From Firmicutes bacterium UBA5389 (GTDB lineage: Bacteria > Bacillota > DTU025), in the NCBI GenBank assembly GCA_002409965.1, contig DHON01000035.1, positions 1-34,074 on the forward strand: a stretch of 34,074 bases of DNA, given 5' to 3'. This document shows positions 1-7,626 of the stretch, one piece after another. The position numbers were made by a program, and so were the translations under genes. The notes under the pieces were generated by a model. It had not been told where the DNA came from and searched no databases. It saw only the letters and a program-made list of their open reading frames with translations. Numbering within the stretch: the first letter of the stretch is position 1; each line of letters begins with the position of its first letter.

Positions 1-1110
1 CACCGCGCGTATGCCGTTCGGATCATGCGTGTAGCAGTGCCTGAAGCCCCAGTTCTGCTTAAGGTCGTTGAACACGGTGTTCTCTATGTCCCAACGCCGG
101 TGGGCTATCTCCCATACCCGTAGGGGTTTCATGAGCGCGGCGGGCACCGTCGTCGCGATATGATACTCCGACACAATCTCGCTCACGAGCTCGCCGTTAC
201 AGGTTACCTTCTTGGTCTCTCGTACCTTGACGCACCTTAGCGGGCAGTCCACCTGCTCCCAGCTGGTGAACCCCTCTGCGTCCCATAGCTCGACATCGTA
301 AGTAACCCCGTGGTTGTTCTCGATAGGTTCGTCTTTTGGCGTTACCCCGCGGAACACATACGGCGGCTCCCTGGCCATGAGTTCATCCATATCGCGAACC
401 AGATGGTAGTTGTCCTGCTTCACTTTGATCAAGACGTCCATGTTCTGCCTAACCACGGCGTTGATGAAGGGGGCCTGGGCATATAGGGCGTCGGCGCAAA
501 GGATATCGCAGTATCTATGGTTACTCAGCCGCAAGTCCTGTAAAACCCGTATGGCCGCAGAGACCTCGCCTTCCCCTGGCAAGATCCGCTCCATCGCCAG
601 CAGCAATCGGGGTTGAGCTCCGACGTAGGATACCGCCAGCGCCCTTTCATAAAACTCCTCTTCACCGCTGCTCGACAGCCGCCTCTTTGACCACGTGAGC
701 GCCTTGGCGCACGGGGATTTAGTCGAGTACGTTTCAGTTCCATCAACTGCACAGACCCGCCATCCACGGTAGGTGCCAAAAGCATGGACTTTATTGCGGC
801 GAGCCTTCTGAATAATCGACGCGTTGCAGGTCTGCGCTTGGTCTACGTCGGCGTGTTCCAGGGCATAGCCCATGGTATCGGCACTCGGTTTCTTCCTCCC
901 GCGCATAAGCCTATTCAGTTCCCCGCTCTTTCCCATACGCTCAATCTGATATAGACTGCCCACTCTAGCTGCTATAGAGCACATGAACAGTGATATAATA
1001 GTCGCAGGCCTATGCTGCGAGTTCATTCTTGAGTCCCGATACTTCTCCAGAAACTCGTACAGGCTGAATACCTTGACCGCGTAGTCCCACAGCTGTCTGA
1101 ATCTGTTCAT
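1..1110 (-). CDS. DDE transposase, C-terminus outside the window
   Basis: An open frame runs from an ATG at 1110 to the left edge (370 codons, no stop), so the C-terminus lies outside the window. It looks like an IS4-superfamily (DDE_Tnp_1) transposase. The first catalytic Asp sits in AVDGTETY (D123), the second in CADALYAQ (D207), and the Glu in a WDIENTVFNDLK motif (E343), the usual YREK-like region in which the DNA strand-transfer Glu lies. The protein would cut and join the ends of its own element. The start is supported by GGAGGTG nine bases upstream. No frameshift or internal stop is seen, so the gene may be active. The IS subfamily cannot be named with confidence, and the left end of the element is not visible. 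Confidence 0.85.
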   Translation of the reverse strand, partial: MNRFRQLWDYAVKVFSLYEFLEKYRDSRMNSQHRPATIISLFMCSIAARVGSLYQIERMGKSGELNRLMRGRKKPSADTMGYALEHADVDQAQTCNASIIQKARRNKVHAFGTYRGWRVCAVDGTETYSTKSPCAKALTWSKRRLSSSGEEEFYERALAVSYVGAQPRLLLAMERILPGEGEVSAAIRVLQDLRLSNHRYCDILCADALYAQAPFINAVVRQNMDVLIKVKQDNYHLVRDMDELMAREPPYVFRGVTPKDEPIENNHGVTYDVELWDAEGFTSWEQVDCPLRCVKVRETKKVTCNGELVSEIVSEYHIATTVPAALMKPLRVWEIAHRRWDIENTVFNDLKQNWGFRHCYTHDPNGIRAV

Positions 1111-1114
1111 CCTG

Positions 1115-1169
1115 TCCCGCACCTCCGCTTAGGTCGGCGTGTCGATTAATTTCGACTTGAGGTGCGGGA
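1115..1169 (-). promoter_or_regulatory. Hairpin sequestering the transposase ribosome binding site
   Basis: A perfect 11-bp inverted repeat, TCCCGCACCTC at 1115-1125 and GAGGTGCGGGA at 1159-1169, flanks a loop holding a smaller GTCGA/TCGAC hairpin (1141-1156). Read on the minus strand, the 3' arm contains the GGAGGTG Shine-Dalgarno of the transposase, so the folded RNA would hide it. Transcripts entering from outside would carry both arms, while a transcript starting inside the loop would not. This is the arrangement known from IS10 and IS50, where it blocks expression from read-through RNA. Confidence 0.6.
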
Positions 1170-1180
1170 TTCTTCTTTAC

Positions 1181-1483
1181 CCCCCGTATGGGAACTGGCC
1201 CCATGCCGCCTTCGCTAGATCCCGAGCTACGCCTCATTTGCGAAAGTCCAGCTGACGCTTCCAATCATCCCCACGGCAGCAGCGCCAAGGCTGCATACCT
1301 AATCAAAGCCGCTGCCTTGCGGAACTACTGCCCCAGCGCCTCCCAGCGCAACATCACCGCGTTTTGGCGACCGCGCTGATCGTGTACCGATACTAGCAGG
1401 ATATCGTCGATTAACGTAGAAGAGATTCTGCTAGACCTGCTGCGAAACCGACGATCCAATCACCAAGCACAAAGCCGCGAGGG
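1181..1483. other. Intergenic, no convincing gene
   Basis: About 300 bases lie between the transposase leader and the HD-GYP gene. A 63-codon plus-strand frame at 1188-1379 lacks a ribosome binding site and any recognisable motif. An inverted repeat CTAGCAG (1393-1399) / CTGCTAG (1428-1434) lies in the likely 5' leader of the HD-GYP gene. No clear promoter or riboswitch core was found. Confidence 0.5.
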
Positions 1484-1489
1484 ATGACG

Positions 1490-2524
1490 ATGCGTTACAT
1501 TTCCATCGATCAACTGGAGCCCGCAATGATACTGGCGCGCAATATATGGGGCCCCAACGGGCAGTTGCTGCTCACAGCGAACACCGTGCTGAAGGAGTCC
1601 TACATCTCACGCCTGCGCGACCTTCAGTATACGGCTGTATACGTGAAGAGCTACCCTGACGAGCCCGTGGAAAACATCCTGGAACCCGTGAAACAGGAGA
1701 CTATAGTGCAAGCTACCGAGACCCTCAAGACAGTTTCGGAGACCGCCGCAACTACGGCGTGTCTTGACATCGACCGCATCCTTGAGGTTGTCGACGACAT
1801 CATCGATCAGGTGTTGCAGAACCGCAACGTTGTCTACAGCGTTGCCGATATCAAGGCGTTCGACGACTACACATACGGCCACTCAGTGGATGTGTGCGTG
1901 CTGGCGGTCATGTGCGCCGCAGAACTGGGGATGACCAGGTATGATCTGCTCGATTTGGGCACAGGCGCAATACTTCATGACCTCGGAAAACTCTTCACGC
2001 CCAAGACCATTCTGTCCAAGGAAAGCTCGCTGTCGGGCGAGGAGTGGGAAGTCATCAGACGACATCCGTGGGACGGGTTCCAGATGCTTCGAAAGCAGGT
2101 GCCTCTCATGTCGGCCCATGTGGCCTTTCAGCATCACGAGAGATATGACGGGTCCGGCTACCCGCGCGGGCTGACCGACCGACAGACTCTCGACATCGCC
2201 AAAGTCACGGCAGTCGCCGATTCCTACAACGCCATGACCTCCGACAGGCCTTACCGAAGAGGTCTCATGCCGCACCAAGCTTTGCCCATTCTGGCACGCG
2301 AAGCGGGCAAGAGCTACAACCCGGATGTAGTACGTGCCTTCATCAAGATCGTGGCAGCCTACCCGCTGGGCACCGTGGTCAGACTGAGCGATGGATCGGT
2401 TGCGACCGTTGTCGGCGTGACCCGAGAAATCTGCGATGTCCAGATCGTATCGGGTCCGCGCGAAGGGAACCACGTCTCCATACACCATGAGTCTGACATC
2501 CATATCATCGAGCGCGTCGACTAG
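1490..2524 (+). CDS. HD-GYP domain protein, probable c-di-GMP phosphodiesterase
   Basis: A 344-residue cytoplasmic protein that probably hydrolyses cyclic di-GMP. From about residue 115 it carries an HD-GYP domain with the metal-binding set intact: H131, the HD pair at 163-164 in HDLGK, H192, and the H-H-E-x-x-D-G-x-G-Y-P signature at 215-225. The N-terminal 110 residues look like the small region that precedes many Bacillota HD-GYP domains. There is no response-regulator receiver or membrane segment, so the input signal is unknown. An upstream ATG at 1484 is possible, but GAGGG lies six bases before 1490, which favours the latter. The gene converges on serS with only ten bases between stops. 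Two EAL-HDOD proteins at 21.8-24.3 kb suggest that c-di-GMP or related signalling is used here. Confidence 0.9.
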   Translation: MRYISIDQLEPAMILARNIWGPNGQLLLTANTVLKESYISRLRDLQYTAVYVKSYPDEPVENILEPVKQETIVQATETLKTVSETAATTACLDIDRILEVVDDIIDQVLQNRNVVYSVADIKAFDDYTYGHSVDVCVLAVMCAAELGMTRYDLLDLGTGAILHDLGKLFTPKTILSKESSLSGEEWEVIRRHPWDGFQMLRKQVPLMSAHVAFQHHERYDGSGYPRGLTDRQTLDIAKVTAVADSYNAMTSDRPYRRGLMPHQALPILAREAGKSYNPDVVRAFIKIVAAYPLGTVVRLSDGSVATVVGVTREICDVQIVSGPREGNHVSIHHESDIHIIERVD

Positions 2525-2534
2525 CCAATCTGCA

Positions 2535-3812
2535 TCATATCGCTATGGCTTCGAGGCCGCCCATGTAGGGCTGCAGCCGTTTCGCTATCGCAATGGACCC
2601 GTCAGGCTGCTGGCAGTTCTCCAGGAGCGCGGCGATTGTCCTGCCCACCGCCAACCCCGACCCATTCAGCGTGTGGACGAACTCCGCCTTCGCTCCCGGC
2701 GCAGGCCTAAACTTGATGTCGGCGCGGCGGGCCTGGAACGACTCGAAGTTGCTGCATGACGAGATCTCCACATACCGGCCATAGCTCGGCATCCACACTT
2801 CCAGATCGTACTTCTTGGCTGCGGAAAATCCCACATCTCCCGTGCACATCTTGGTGACGCGATAGGGCAGCCCGAGGATCTCCAGCACCGACTGAGCATC
2901 AGCCACTAGGCGCTCCAGCTCGTCGTAGGATGTGTCGGGGCGCACGAATTTCACGAGTTCAACCTTGTCGAACTGGTGCTGCCGGATCAGGCCCCTCGTG
3001 TCGCGTCCCGCCGCCCCCGCCTCTGCGCGGAAGCAGGCGGTGTAGGCAACGTGTTTCACCGGCAAGCAAGCACCGTCCAGTATTTCGCCGCGGTACATGT
3101 TGGTCACCGGTACCTCTGCCGTGGGGACCATGTAGTAGTCAAGCCCTTCGCACTTGAACATATCGTCGGCAAACTTGGGCAACTGGCCTGTGCCCACCAT
3201 CGAGGCTGCATTCACCAGGAATGGCGGGAACACCTCAGTGTAGCCATGCTCCGCGGTATGCAGGTCGAGCATGAAATTGACGAGAGCCCTCACGAGGCGC
3301 GAACCCATCCCCTTGTAGATAGCGAACCTCGCCCCCGTGATCTTGGAAGCGCGCTCGAAATCGAGGATATCGAGAGCTACGCCCAGGTCCCAATGGGCCT
3401 TCGGCTCGAACTCGAATGCCCTGGGTTGCCCCCATCTGCGGACCTCCACATTCTCGCTGTCGTCGCGCCCGGTAGGCACTGACTCATGGGGAATGTTGGG
3501 TATACCCAGAAGCAGCTCGGAAATGCTGGTTTCAACTGCAGCCAGCTCTTCGTCAAATCCGCGGATGTGATCGGAGACGCCCTTCATCTCGTCTATGATC
3601 TCGGACGCATCGGCGCCCGTCCGCTTGAGACGCGCAACCTTCTCAGACGCCTGGTTGCGCCGGCGCTTCAGTTCTTCCACTTCCACGAGGATCTCACGGC
3701 GCTTCTCGTCCGCGGCAAGCAGTGCATCCAGTGCATCCGTGCCCTCTCCCCTGCGGATCAGCGAATCCCTGACTACATCCGAGTTTGAGCGAACGAACTT
3801 CAAGTCAAGCAT
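2535..3812 (-). CDS. serS: Seryl-tRNA synthetase
   Basis: A 425-residue class II aminoacyl-tRNA synthetase that charges tRNA-Ser. The N-terminus (to about residue 110) is the long coiled-coil arm that recognises the extra arm of tRNA-Ser. The catalytic domain follows, with the TAEVPVTN segment, motif 2 around the ACFRAEAG stretch, and motif 3 near the C-terminus (LAVGRTIAALLEN). Length is normal. The start at 3812 (MLDLKFVRS) is chosen over an in-frame ATG at 3830 because family members begin this way and GGGGAG sits eight bases upstream. It is a single-gene unit controlled by the serine T-box upstream. The stop lies ten bases from the convergent HD-GYP gene, with no obvious terminator. Confidence 0.97.
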   Translation of the reverse strand: MLDLKFVRSNSDVVRDSLIRRGEGTDALDALLAADEKRREILVEVEELKRRRNQASEKVARLKRTGADASEIIDEMKGVSDHIRGFDEELAAVETSISELLLGIPNIPHESVPTGRDDSENVEVRRWGQPRAFEFEPKAHWDLGVALDILDFERASKITGARFAIYKGMGSRLVRALVNFMLDLHTAEHGYTEVFPPFLVNAASMVGTGQLPKFADDMFKCEGLDYYMVPTAEVPVTNMYRGEILDGACLPVKHVAYTACFRAEAGAAGRDTRGLIRQHQFDKVELVKFVRPDTSYDELERLVADAQSVLEILGLPYRVTKMCTGDVGFSAAKKYDLEVWMPSYGRYVEISSCSNFESFQARRADIKFRPAPGAKAEFVHTLNGSGLAVGRTIAALLENCQQPDGSIAIAKRLQPYMGGLEAIAI

Positions 3813-3858
3813 GTCCAACACTCCCCACATCGTATGGTCGTCATGGCTGTTCCGGGAT

Positions 3859-3902
3859 CAAAAAACCCGCCCCCCAGACGGCAATCGCCGCCGGGGGCGG
3901 GC
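3859..3902 (-). terminator. T-box regulated intrinsic terminator before serS
   Basis: On the minus strand a GC-rich hairpin (CCCGCCCCC paired with GGGGGGCGGG) is followed by TTTTTT. It starts directly after the T-box antiterminator sequence, as expected for the competing terminator. Confidence 0.92.
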
Positions 3903-4192
3903 CAAACTCCCGCGTTGCCACCCCGATTGGCCGCCTGGACAAGCATCCGAGGTTCGCAACCACCACGCGCTTGTTCACAGGCGTACCCACTCGTTGCCGC
4001 TATCACGGGCGGACCCGACACGGCTTACTCTTGTTCGGCCGGCCACTCCAGGGCGGATTCACGTGCCTCCACTCGCCGGTTCACACCTGCGTCCCCCAGC
4101 GCCCGCCACCTGTTCGGTGCTTCCGTTCAGGCGGTCGGGGGGCGCCCCCGGCTCTCTGCGGAGAGAAGGACAGGCTACTGATCCCCTTCATC
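3859..4192 (-). promoter_or_regulatory. Serine-specific T-box leader of serS
   Basis: The minus-strand leader has the T-box sequence GGGGTGGCAACGCGGGAG at 3924-3907. Its TGGC can pair with a tRNA 3' end GCCA, which fits the G discriminator of tRNA-Ser. Stem I starts near 4192 (GATGAAGGGG) with an AGTA loop-E motif. The 3' side of the specifier loop reads TGAATCCG, placing a UCC (Ser) codon at 4057-4055 between stems AGGG/CCCT and GCCT/AGGC. Known T-boxes read uncharged tRNA and switch between antitermination and termination. Uncharged tRNA-Ser(GGA) should therefore allow serS transcription. Stem boundaries were assigned by eye. Confidence 0.92.
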
Positions 4193-4280
4193 GCGTTTTC
4201 AGTGTATCAGGACTGCAGTTCCGCCATACCGCGCTGCAGCAATGTCGCAGCGCTGCGATGCAATCCCTTACCTTCGCTCT

Positions 4281-4308
4281 ATGATATCACCCATTGTTGG
4301 AAAGTCAA
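4281..4308 (-). promoter_or_regulatory. Promoter of the serS T-box transcript
   Basis: Minus-strand TTGACT (4308-4303) and TATCAT (4286-4281) are separated by 16 bases, close to the vegetative consensus. Transcription would start near 4275, about 80 bases before T-box stem I. Confidence 0.7.
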
Positions 4309-4324
4309 TAGGCTACCGCAAGAA

Positions 4325-4347
4325 GGAGGGCGGATGAACCGCCCTCC
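4325..4347 (-). terminator. Terminator of the por operon
   Basis: A perfect nine-base stem, GGAGGGCGG/CCGCCCTCC, with a five-base loop lies 53 bases past the porB stop. On the minus strand it is followed by TTCTT. Confidence 0.65.
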
Positions 4348-4399
4348 CCCAACTCGGCATCGCTGTTGATGCTCTTGCTCTGTGATCAGAATCGGCCTG

Positions 4400-5326
4400 C
4401 TATGCCTGCTCTCCGCACTTCGCGAGAAGAGCGTCCCACTTGCGGTCCACCTCGGCCTGGAGCTCGGCGATGATGTGCTCATTCTCCGGCTTGAACAGGT
4501 GGCGGAACCGGTCCTGCTTGCGGAGGAAGTCCACGAGAGGCTTCTTCTCCTTGGGCCTGTACGTCAGCTTGTACTCGCCGTCCACGATTTCATATAGCGG
4601 CCAGAAACAGGTATCCACAGCCAGCTTCGCCAGCTCGATTGTCTGGTCCGCCGGGTACTTCCACCCCAGCACGCACGGCTGGATGACAGCCATGAACGCC
4701 GGTCCTTCCACGGCAAGGCCCTTGTTCACCTTGGATACCAGGTCGTTCCACATTGCCGGGGAGCCCTGCGCCACGTAGGGGATACCGTGAGCCACCATGA
4801 CCTCCGTCAGGTCCTTACGGTACTGCTTCTTGCCGTAAGACTCACTTCCCGCAGGGCTGGTCGTGGTGTTGGCCCCGCGCGGAGTCGCGCTCGACCTCTG
4901 TATGCCCGTGTTCATGTAGGCCTGGTTGTCGTAGCAGATATAGAGCATATCGTGCCCGCGCTCCATCGCGCCCGACAGCGACTGGAACCCTATGTCGTAG
5001 GTTCCGCCGTCGCCCCCGAAGGCTATGAAGTCGATCTTCTTGTCGATCTTCCCGCGCCGCTTGAGCGACTGGTACGCAGCCTCGACCCCGCTTACGGTGG
5101 CCGCGGAGTTCTCGAAGGCGTTGTGGATGAAAGGCACCTTCCACGCGGTATACGGGTAGATCGTGGTGCACACTTCCATGCACCCGGTCGCGCACCCCAC
5201 AACCACAGGGTTGTCGGCCGCGAGAAGAGCCTGCTTTATGATAATAGGAAAGCCGCATCCCGCACAGGCCCGGTGGCCCGGCGTTACCAGGATTTCCTTG
5301 TTCGACAGCTCCTTTAGCGTCGCCAT
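4400..5326 (-). CDS. porB: Pyruvate:ferredoxin oxidoreductase, beta subunit
   Basis: A 308-residue thiamine diphosphate-binding subunit of the four-subunit 2-oxoacid:ferredoxin oxidoreductase, which converts pyruvate and CoA to acetyl-CoA, CO2 and reduced ferredoxin. The TPP/Mg motif GDGGTYDIGF starts at 105 and NQAYMNTG follows at 134-141. Cys residues at 21 and 24 (CAGCG), 49 and 53, and a later Cys in the QPCVLGWK segment provide candidate ligands for the usual [4Fe-4S] cluster. The chosen ATG has GGAGG seven bases upstream; an in-frame GTG two codons earlier is too close to it. This is the last gene of porGDAB, 11 bases behind porA. Pyruvate is the likely substrate by family resemblance, but other 2-oxoacids cannot be excluded. 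Confidence 0.95.
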   Translation of the reverse strand: MATLKELSNKEILVTPGHRACAGCGFPIIIKQALLAADNPVVVGCATGCMEVCTTIYPYTAWKVPFIHNAFENSAATVSGVEAAYQSLKRRGKIDKKIDFIAFGGDGGTYDIGFQSLSGAMERGHDMLYICYDNQAYMNTGIQRSSATPRGANTTTSPAGSESYGKKQYRKDLTEVMVAHGIPYVAQGSPAMWNDLVSKVNKGLAVEGPAFMAVIQPCVLGWKYPADQTIELAKLAVDTCFWPLYEIVDGEYKLTYRPKEKKPLVDFLRKQDRFRHLFKPENEHIIAELQAEVDRKWDALLAKCGEQA

Positions 5327-5337
5327 GTTCACACCTC

Positions 5338-6519
5338 CTACTCTCTGATGCCCAGGTAGGTGAGAGCCCTCTCAACCTGCCCGGTCTTGACGATCTTGGC
5401 CAGATCGTCGTAGACAGACTTGATGTGGTCCATCGTCACATCGCGGCCGCCAATTCCGTAGATGTAGTCGACGATCTTGGGGGCGTTCTCCACTCCATAC
5501 ATCGCCGATCTGACCTCTGCGAACACCGGCCCGCTTACGGCGTTGAACGAATCCGAGCGGTCCATCACTGCGATGGCCTTCTTGCCCCCGAGGGCTGCAG
5601 CTATCTCGCGCGCCGGGAACGGCCTGAAGACGCGCACCTTTAGCAGACCGGCCTTTACGCCATCGGCCCTGAGCGCCTTGACAACCTCCTTGGCCGTGCC
5701 TGCAGTCGAGCCCAGCACCACTATGGCTATCTCGGCGTCGTCCAGCATGTACTCCTCGAACAGCCCGTACTCACGCCCGCTGAGCTTGGCGTAGTCCTTG
5801 GCCACTTCCAGGATGACCGGCTTGGCCTGGATCATCGCTTCGGCCTGCTGTCTCTTGTGCTCCATGTTCCAGTCGTACAGGTCCAGCGGCCCCACGGTGA
5901 CAGGGTTGTCCACATCGAGCAGCGGGTTTTCGGGCACGTACTCGCCCACCCACTTCCGAACCTTCTCGTCTTCCAGCAGATGCATGACCTCCATGGCGTG
6001 GCTGATTATGAAACCATCCATGGTAACCATCACCGGAAGCAGCACGTTCTTGTCTTCGGCTATCCTGACCGCCTGCAGAAGGTTGTCGTACGCCTCCTGC
6101 GCGTTCTCGGAGAAGATCTGAACCCAGCCAGCGTCTCTCGCCCCCATGGTATCGCTGTGATCGCAGTGGATATTGATCGGGCCTGAGAGCGCCCTGTTGA
6201 CCACTGGCATCACTATCGGCAGCCGCATAGATGCGGCGATGTAGACGATCTCCCACATAAGAGCCAGACCATTGGCCGATGTGGCTGTCATCGCCCGCGC
6301 GCCGGCGGACGAGGCGCCCACGGTGGCGCTCATGGCAGAATGCTCGCTCTCGACCGTAACGAACTCGGTGTCTACCTTGCCGTTAGCGACGAAGCTGGAG
6401 AAGATCTGCACTATCTCGGTCTGCGGCGTGATAGGATACGCAGCTACCACGTCCGGGTTGATCTGGCGCATCCCTTCAGCGACGGCCTCATTGCCCGTTT
6501 TGGCAACTCTAATGCTCAT
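5338..6519 (-). CDS. porA: Pyruvate:ferredoxin oxidoreductase, alpha subunit
   Basis: A 393-residue alpha subunit carrying the pyrimidine-binding half of the TPP site and the C-terminal transketolase-like domain. The N-terminal AAYPITPQTEIVQ segment and the ESEHSAM segment, which holds the conserved Glu, are typical. So are the later GSTAGTAKEV and DRSDSFN segments. GGAGG lies seven bases before the ATG, and the gene sits 15 bases behind porD. Length is normal and no defects are seen. Acts in the cytoplasm with PorB, PorD and PorG. Confidence 0.95.
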   Translation of the reverse strand: MSIRVAKTGNEAVAEGMRQINPDVVAAYPITPQTEIVQIFSSFVANGKVDTEFVTVESEHSAMSATVGASSAGARAMTATSANGLALMWEIVYIAASMRLPIVMPVVNRALSGPINIHCDHSDTMGARDAGWVQIFSENAQEAYDNLLQAVRIAEDKNVLLPVMVTMDGFIISHAMEVMHLLEDEKVRKWVGEYVPENPLLDVDNPVTVGPLDLYDWNMEHKRQQAEAMIQAKPVILEVAKDYAKLSGREYGLFEEYMLDDAEIAIVVLGSTAGTAKEVVKALRADGVKAGLLKVRVFRPFPAREIAAALGGKKAIAVMDRSDSFNAVSGPVFAEVRSAMYGVENAPKIVDYIYGIGGRDVTMDHIKSVYDDLAKIVKTGQVERALTYLGIRE

Positions 6520-6534
6520 TCCTACTCCTCCTTC

Positions 6535-6864
6535 CTACTTCGTATCGCCCTCTGCACCCTGGGCTTCCTCGTCCAAGAGCATCATGAGGGCCTTATTTCC
6601 GCGCTTGCCAGGGCACACTTGGGCACACACGCCGCAGCCCTTGCAGTAACGGTAGTCGATTCCCTTGAATCTGCCGTTCTCAACCTGGATCGACATGTCG
6701 GGGCAGTAGACCCAGCACAACAGACAGTTTATGCAGTTCTCAGGCACATGCACCGGGCGATATGTTCTCCATCCGCCCGTCTCATACTTCGCGGCGCAGC
6801 CAGGCTCGAGAATGCGCCCTGCTTTGGGCACGTCCTTCCAGCCTGCGTCTTTCGGCACTGACAT
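6535..6864 (-). CDS. porD: Pyruvate:ferredoxin oxidoreductase, delta subunit (2[4Fe-4S])
   Basis: A 109-residue ferredoxin-like subunit that carries electrons from the TPP site to external ferredoxin. Two cluster motifs are complete: Cys 44, 47, 50 and 54, and Cys 74, 77, 80 and 84. The N-terminal 40 residues are the usual extension that docks this subunit in the complex. Its ATG overlaps the porG stop in TAATG, which suggests translational coupling. Confidence 0.93.
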   Translation of the reverse strand: MSVPKDAGWKDVPKAGRILEPGCAAKYETGGWRTYRPVHVPENCINCLLCWVYCPDMSIQVENGRFKGIDYRYCKGCGVCAQVCPGKRGNKALMMLLDEEAQGAEGDTK

Positions 6865-7439
6865 TACGAAGCCACCTCCTGGTAGGCCCGTCGTATCGCC
6901 TCGATGTTCTTGTCAACGATGTCGGGGCGCAGTTTCTTCGCGAGCTTGATCCTGGTATCGCCGATCAGCTCGTCCAGGGTCAGAAGCCCTGTGGCAGCCA
7001 CGAGCGCTCCCATCATGGGAGTGTTGGGAATTGGCCGCCCGATCGTGTCGATGGATATCTGTGTAGCGTCGAGAGTGTACACCTTCGCCTTGCCGTCTTC
7101 CAGCTTCAGCTTCTTGCGGATTTCGGCAGCAGACAGCGGTGTATTGATAAGGTAGATCCCATCGTCAGGGACCCCGGCCTTCACATTCGCTACGGACATC
7201 AGTGTGGGGTCGAGTACTATGACGATTTTCGGACGTTCCACGTGGCTGTGGATAGTGATTGATACATCGCTGATTCTGTTGAACGCCTGCATGGGCGCAC
7301 CCATGCGCTCCGGGCCGTATTCAGGAAAAGCCTGTGCATGCCTCCCTGTGGAGATGACCGCCTCGGCAAGTACCAGAGCAGCCGTCTTCGCTCCCTGCCC
7401 GGCGCGTCCATGCCAGCGGATTTCCAGGAGCTTAGCCAT
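6864..7439 (-). CDS. porG: Pyruvate:ferredoxin oxidoreductase, gamma subunit
   Basis: A 191-residue gamma subunit, the CoA-domain-like part of the enzyme. It opens with the conserved EIRWHGRAGQGAKTAA segment and contains FPEYGPERMGAP, both hallmarks of the family. The start at 7439 is preceded by GGGGGAG seven bases upstream; the longer frame to 7475 has no such site. It is the first gene of porGDAB (gamma-delta-alpha-beta order, common in anaerobes). No convincing promoter was found between it and glyA, so it may be transcribed partly by read-through past the hairpin at 7521-7544. Confidence 0.94.
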   Translation of the reverse strand: MAKLLEIRWHGRAGQGAKTAALVLAEAVISTGRHAQAFPEYGPERMGAPMQAFNRISDVSITIHSHVERPKIVIVLDPTLMSVANVKAGVPDDGIYLINTPLSAAEIRKKLKLEDGKAKVYTLDATQISIDTIGRPIPNTPMMGALVAATGLLTLDELIGDTRIKLAKKLRPDIVDKNIEAIRRAYQEVAS

Positions 7440-7520
7440 GATGTTTCTCCCCCTTCGTTGTGTTTGACCATACACGGCTGACCGGGGTCAAATTGGATCA
7501 GCCTGTACAGCTGTATAAAT

Positions 7521-7544
7521 CATGCCGCGGAAATCCGCGGCATG
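7521..7544. terminator. Hairpin between glyA and porG, possible weak terminator
   Basis: A perfect ten-base stem, CATGCCGCGG/CCGCGGCATG, with a four-base loop is followed on the minus strand by ATTTATA. The tail is too mixed for a strong intrinsic terminator, so this may be a partial terminator after glyA or an RNA processing or stability element. Confidence 0.45.
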
Positions 7545-7626
7545 GCTTGTCCCAAGTCCTAAGCCGATGGAGATCGTGCTTGACCGCGCTGCGCCGCGCT
7601 GCGCCGCGCTTGGCCGCACGCGCTCG

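Larger units (their letters stand above)
1..1180 (-). mobile_element. Right part of an insertion sequence
   Basis: The transposase gene and its leader suggest that the promoter-proximal end of an insertion sequence lies a little beyond 1170. The outer terminal repeat and target duplication cannot be defined because the other end is outside the window, so the right boundary is approximate. Confidence 0.45.

Noticed and set aside
1188..1379. 63-codon plus-strand frame after the transposase leader
   Set aside because: No ribosome binding site and no recognisable motif.
3595..4284. Plus-strand frames of 115-229 codons opposite serS and its T-box
   Set aside because: They run antisense to a well-supported gene and RNA structure and show no protein family signature.
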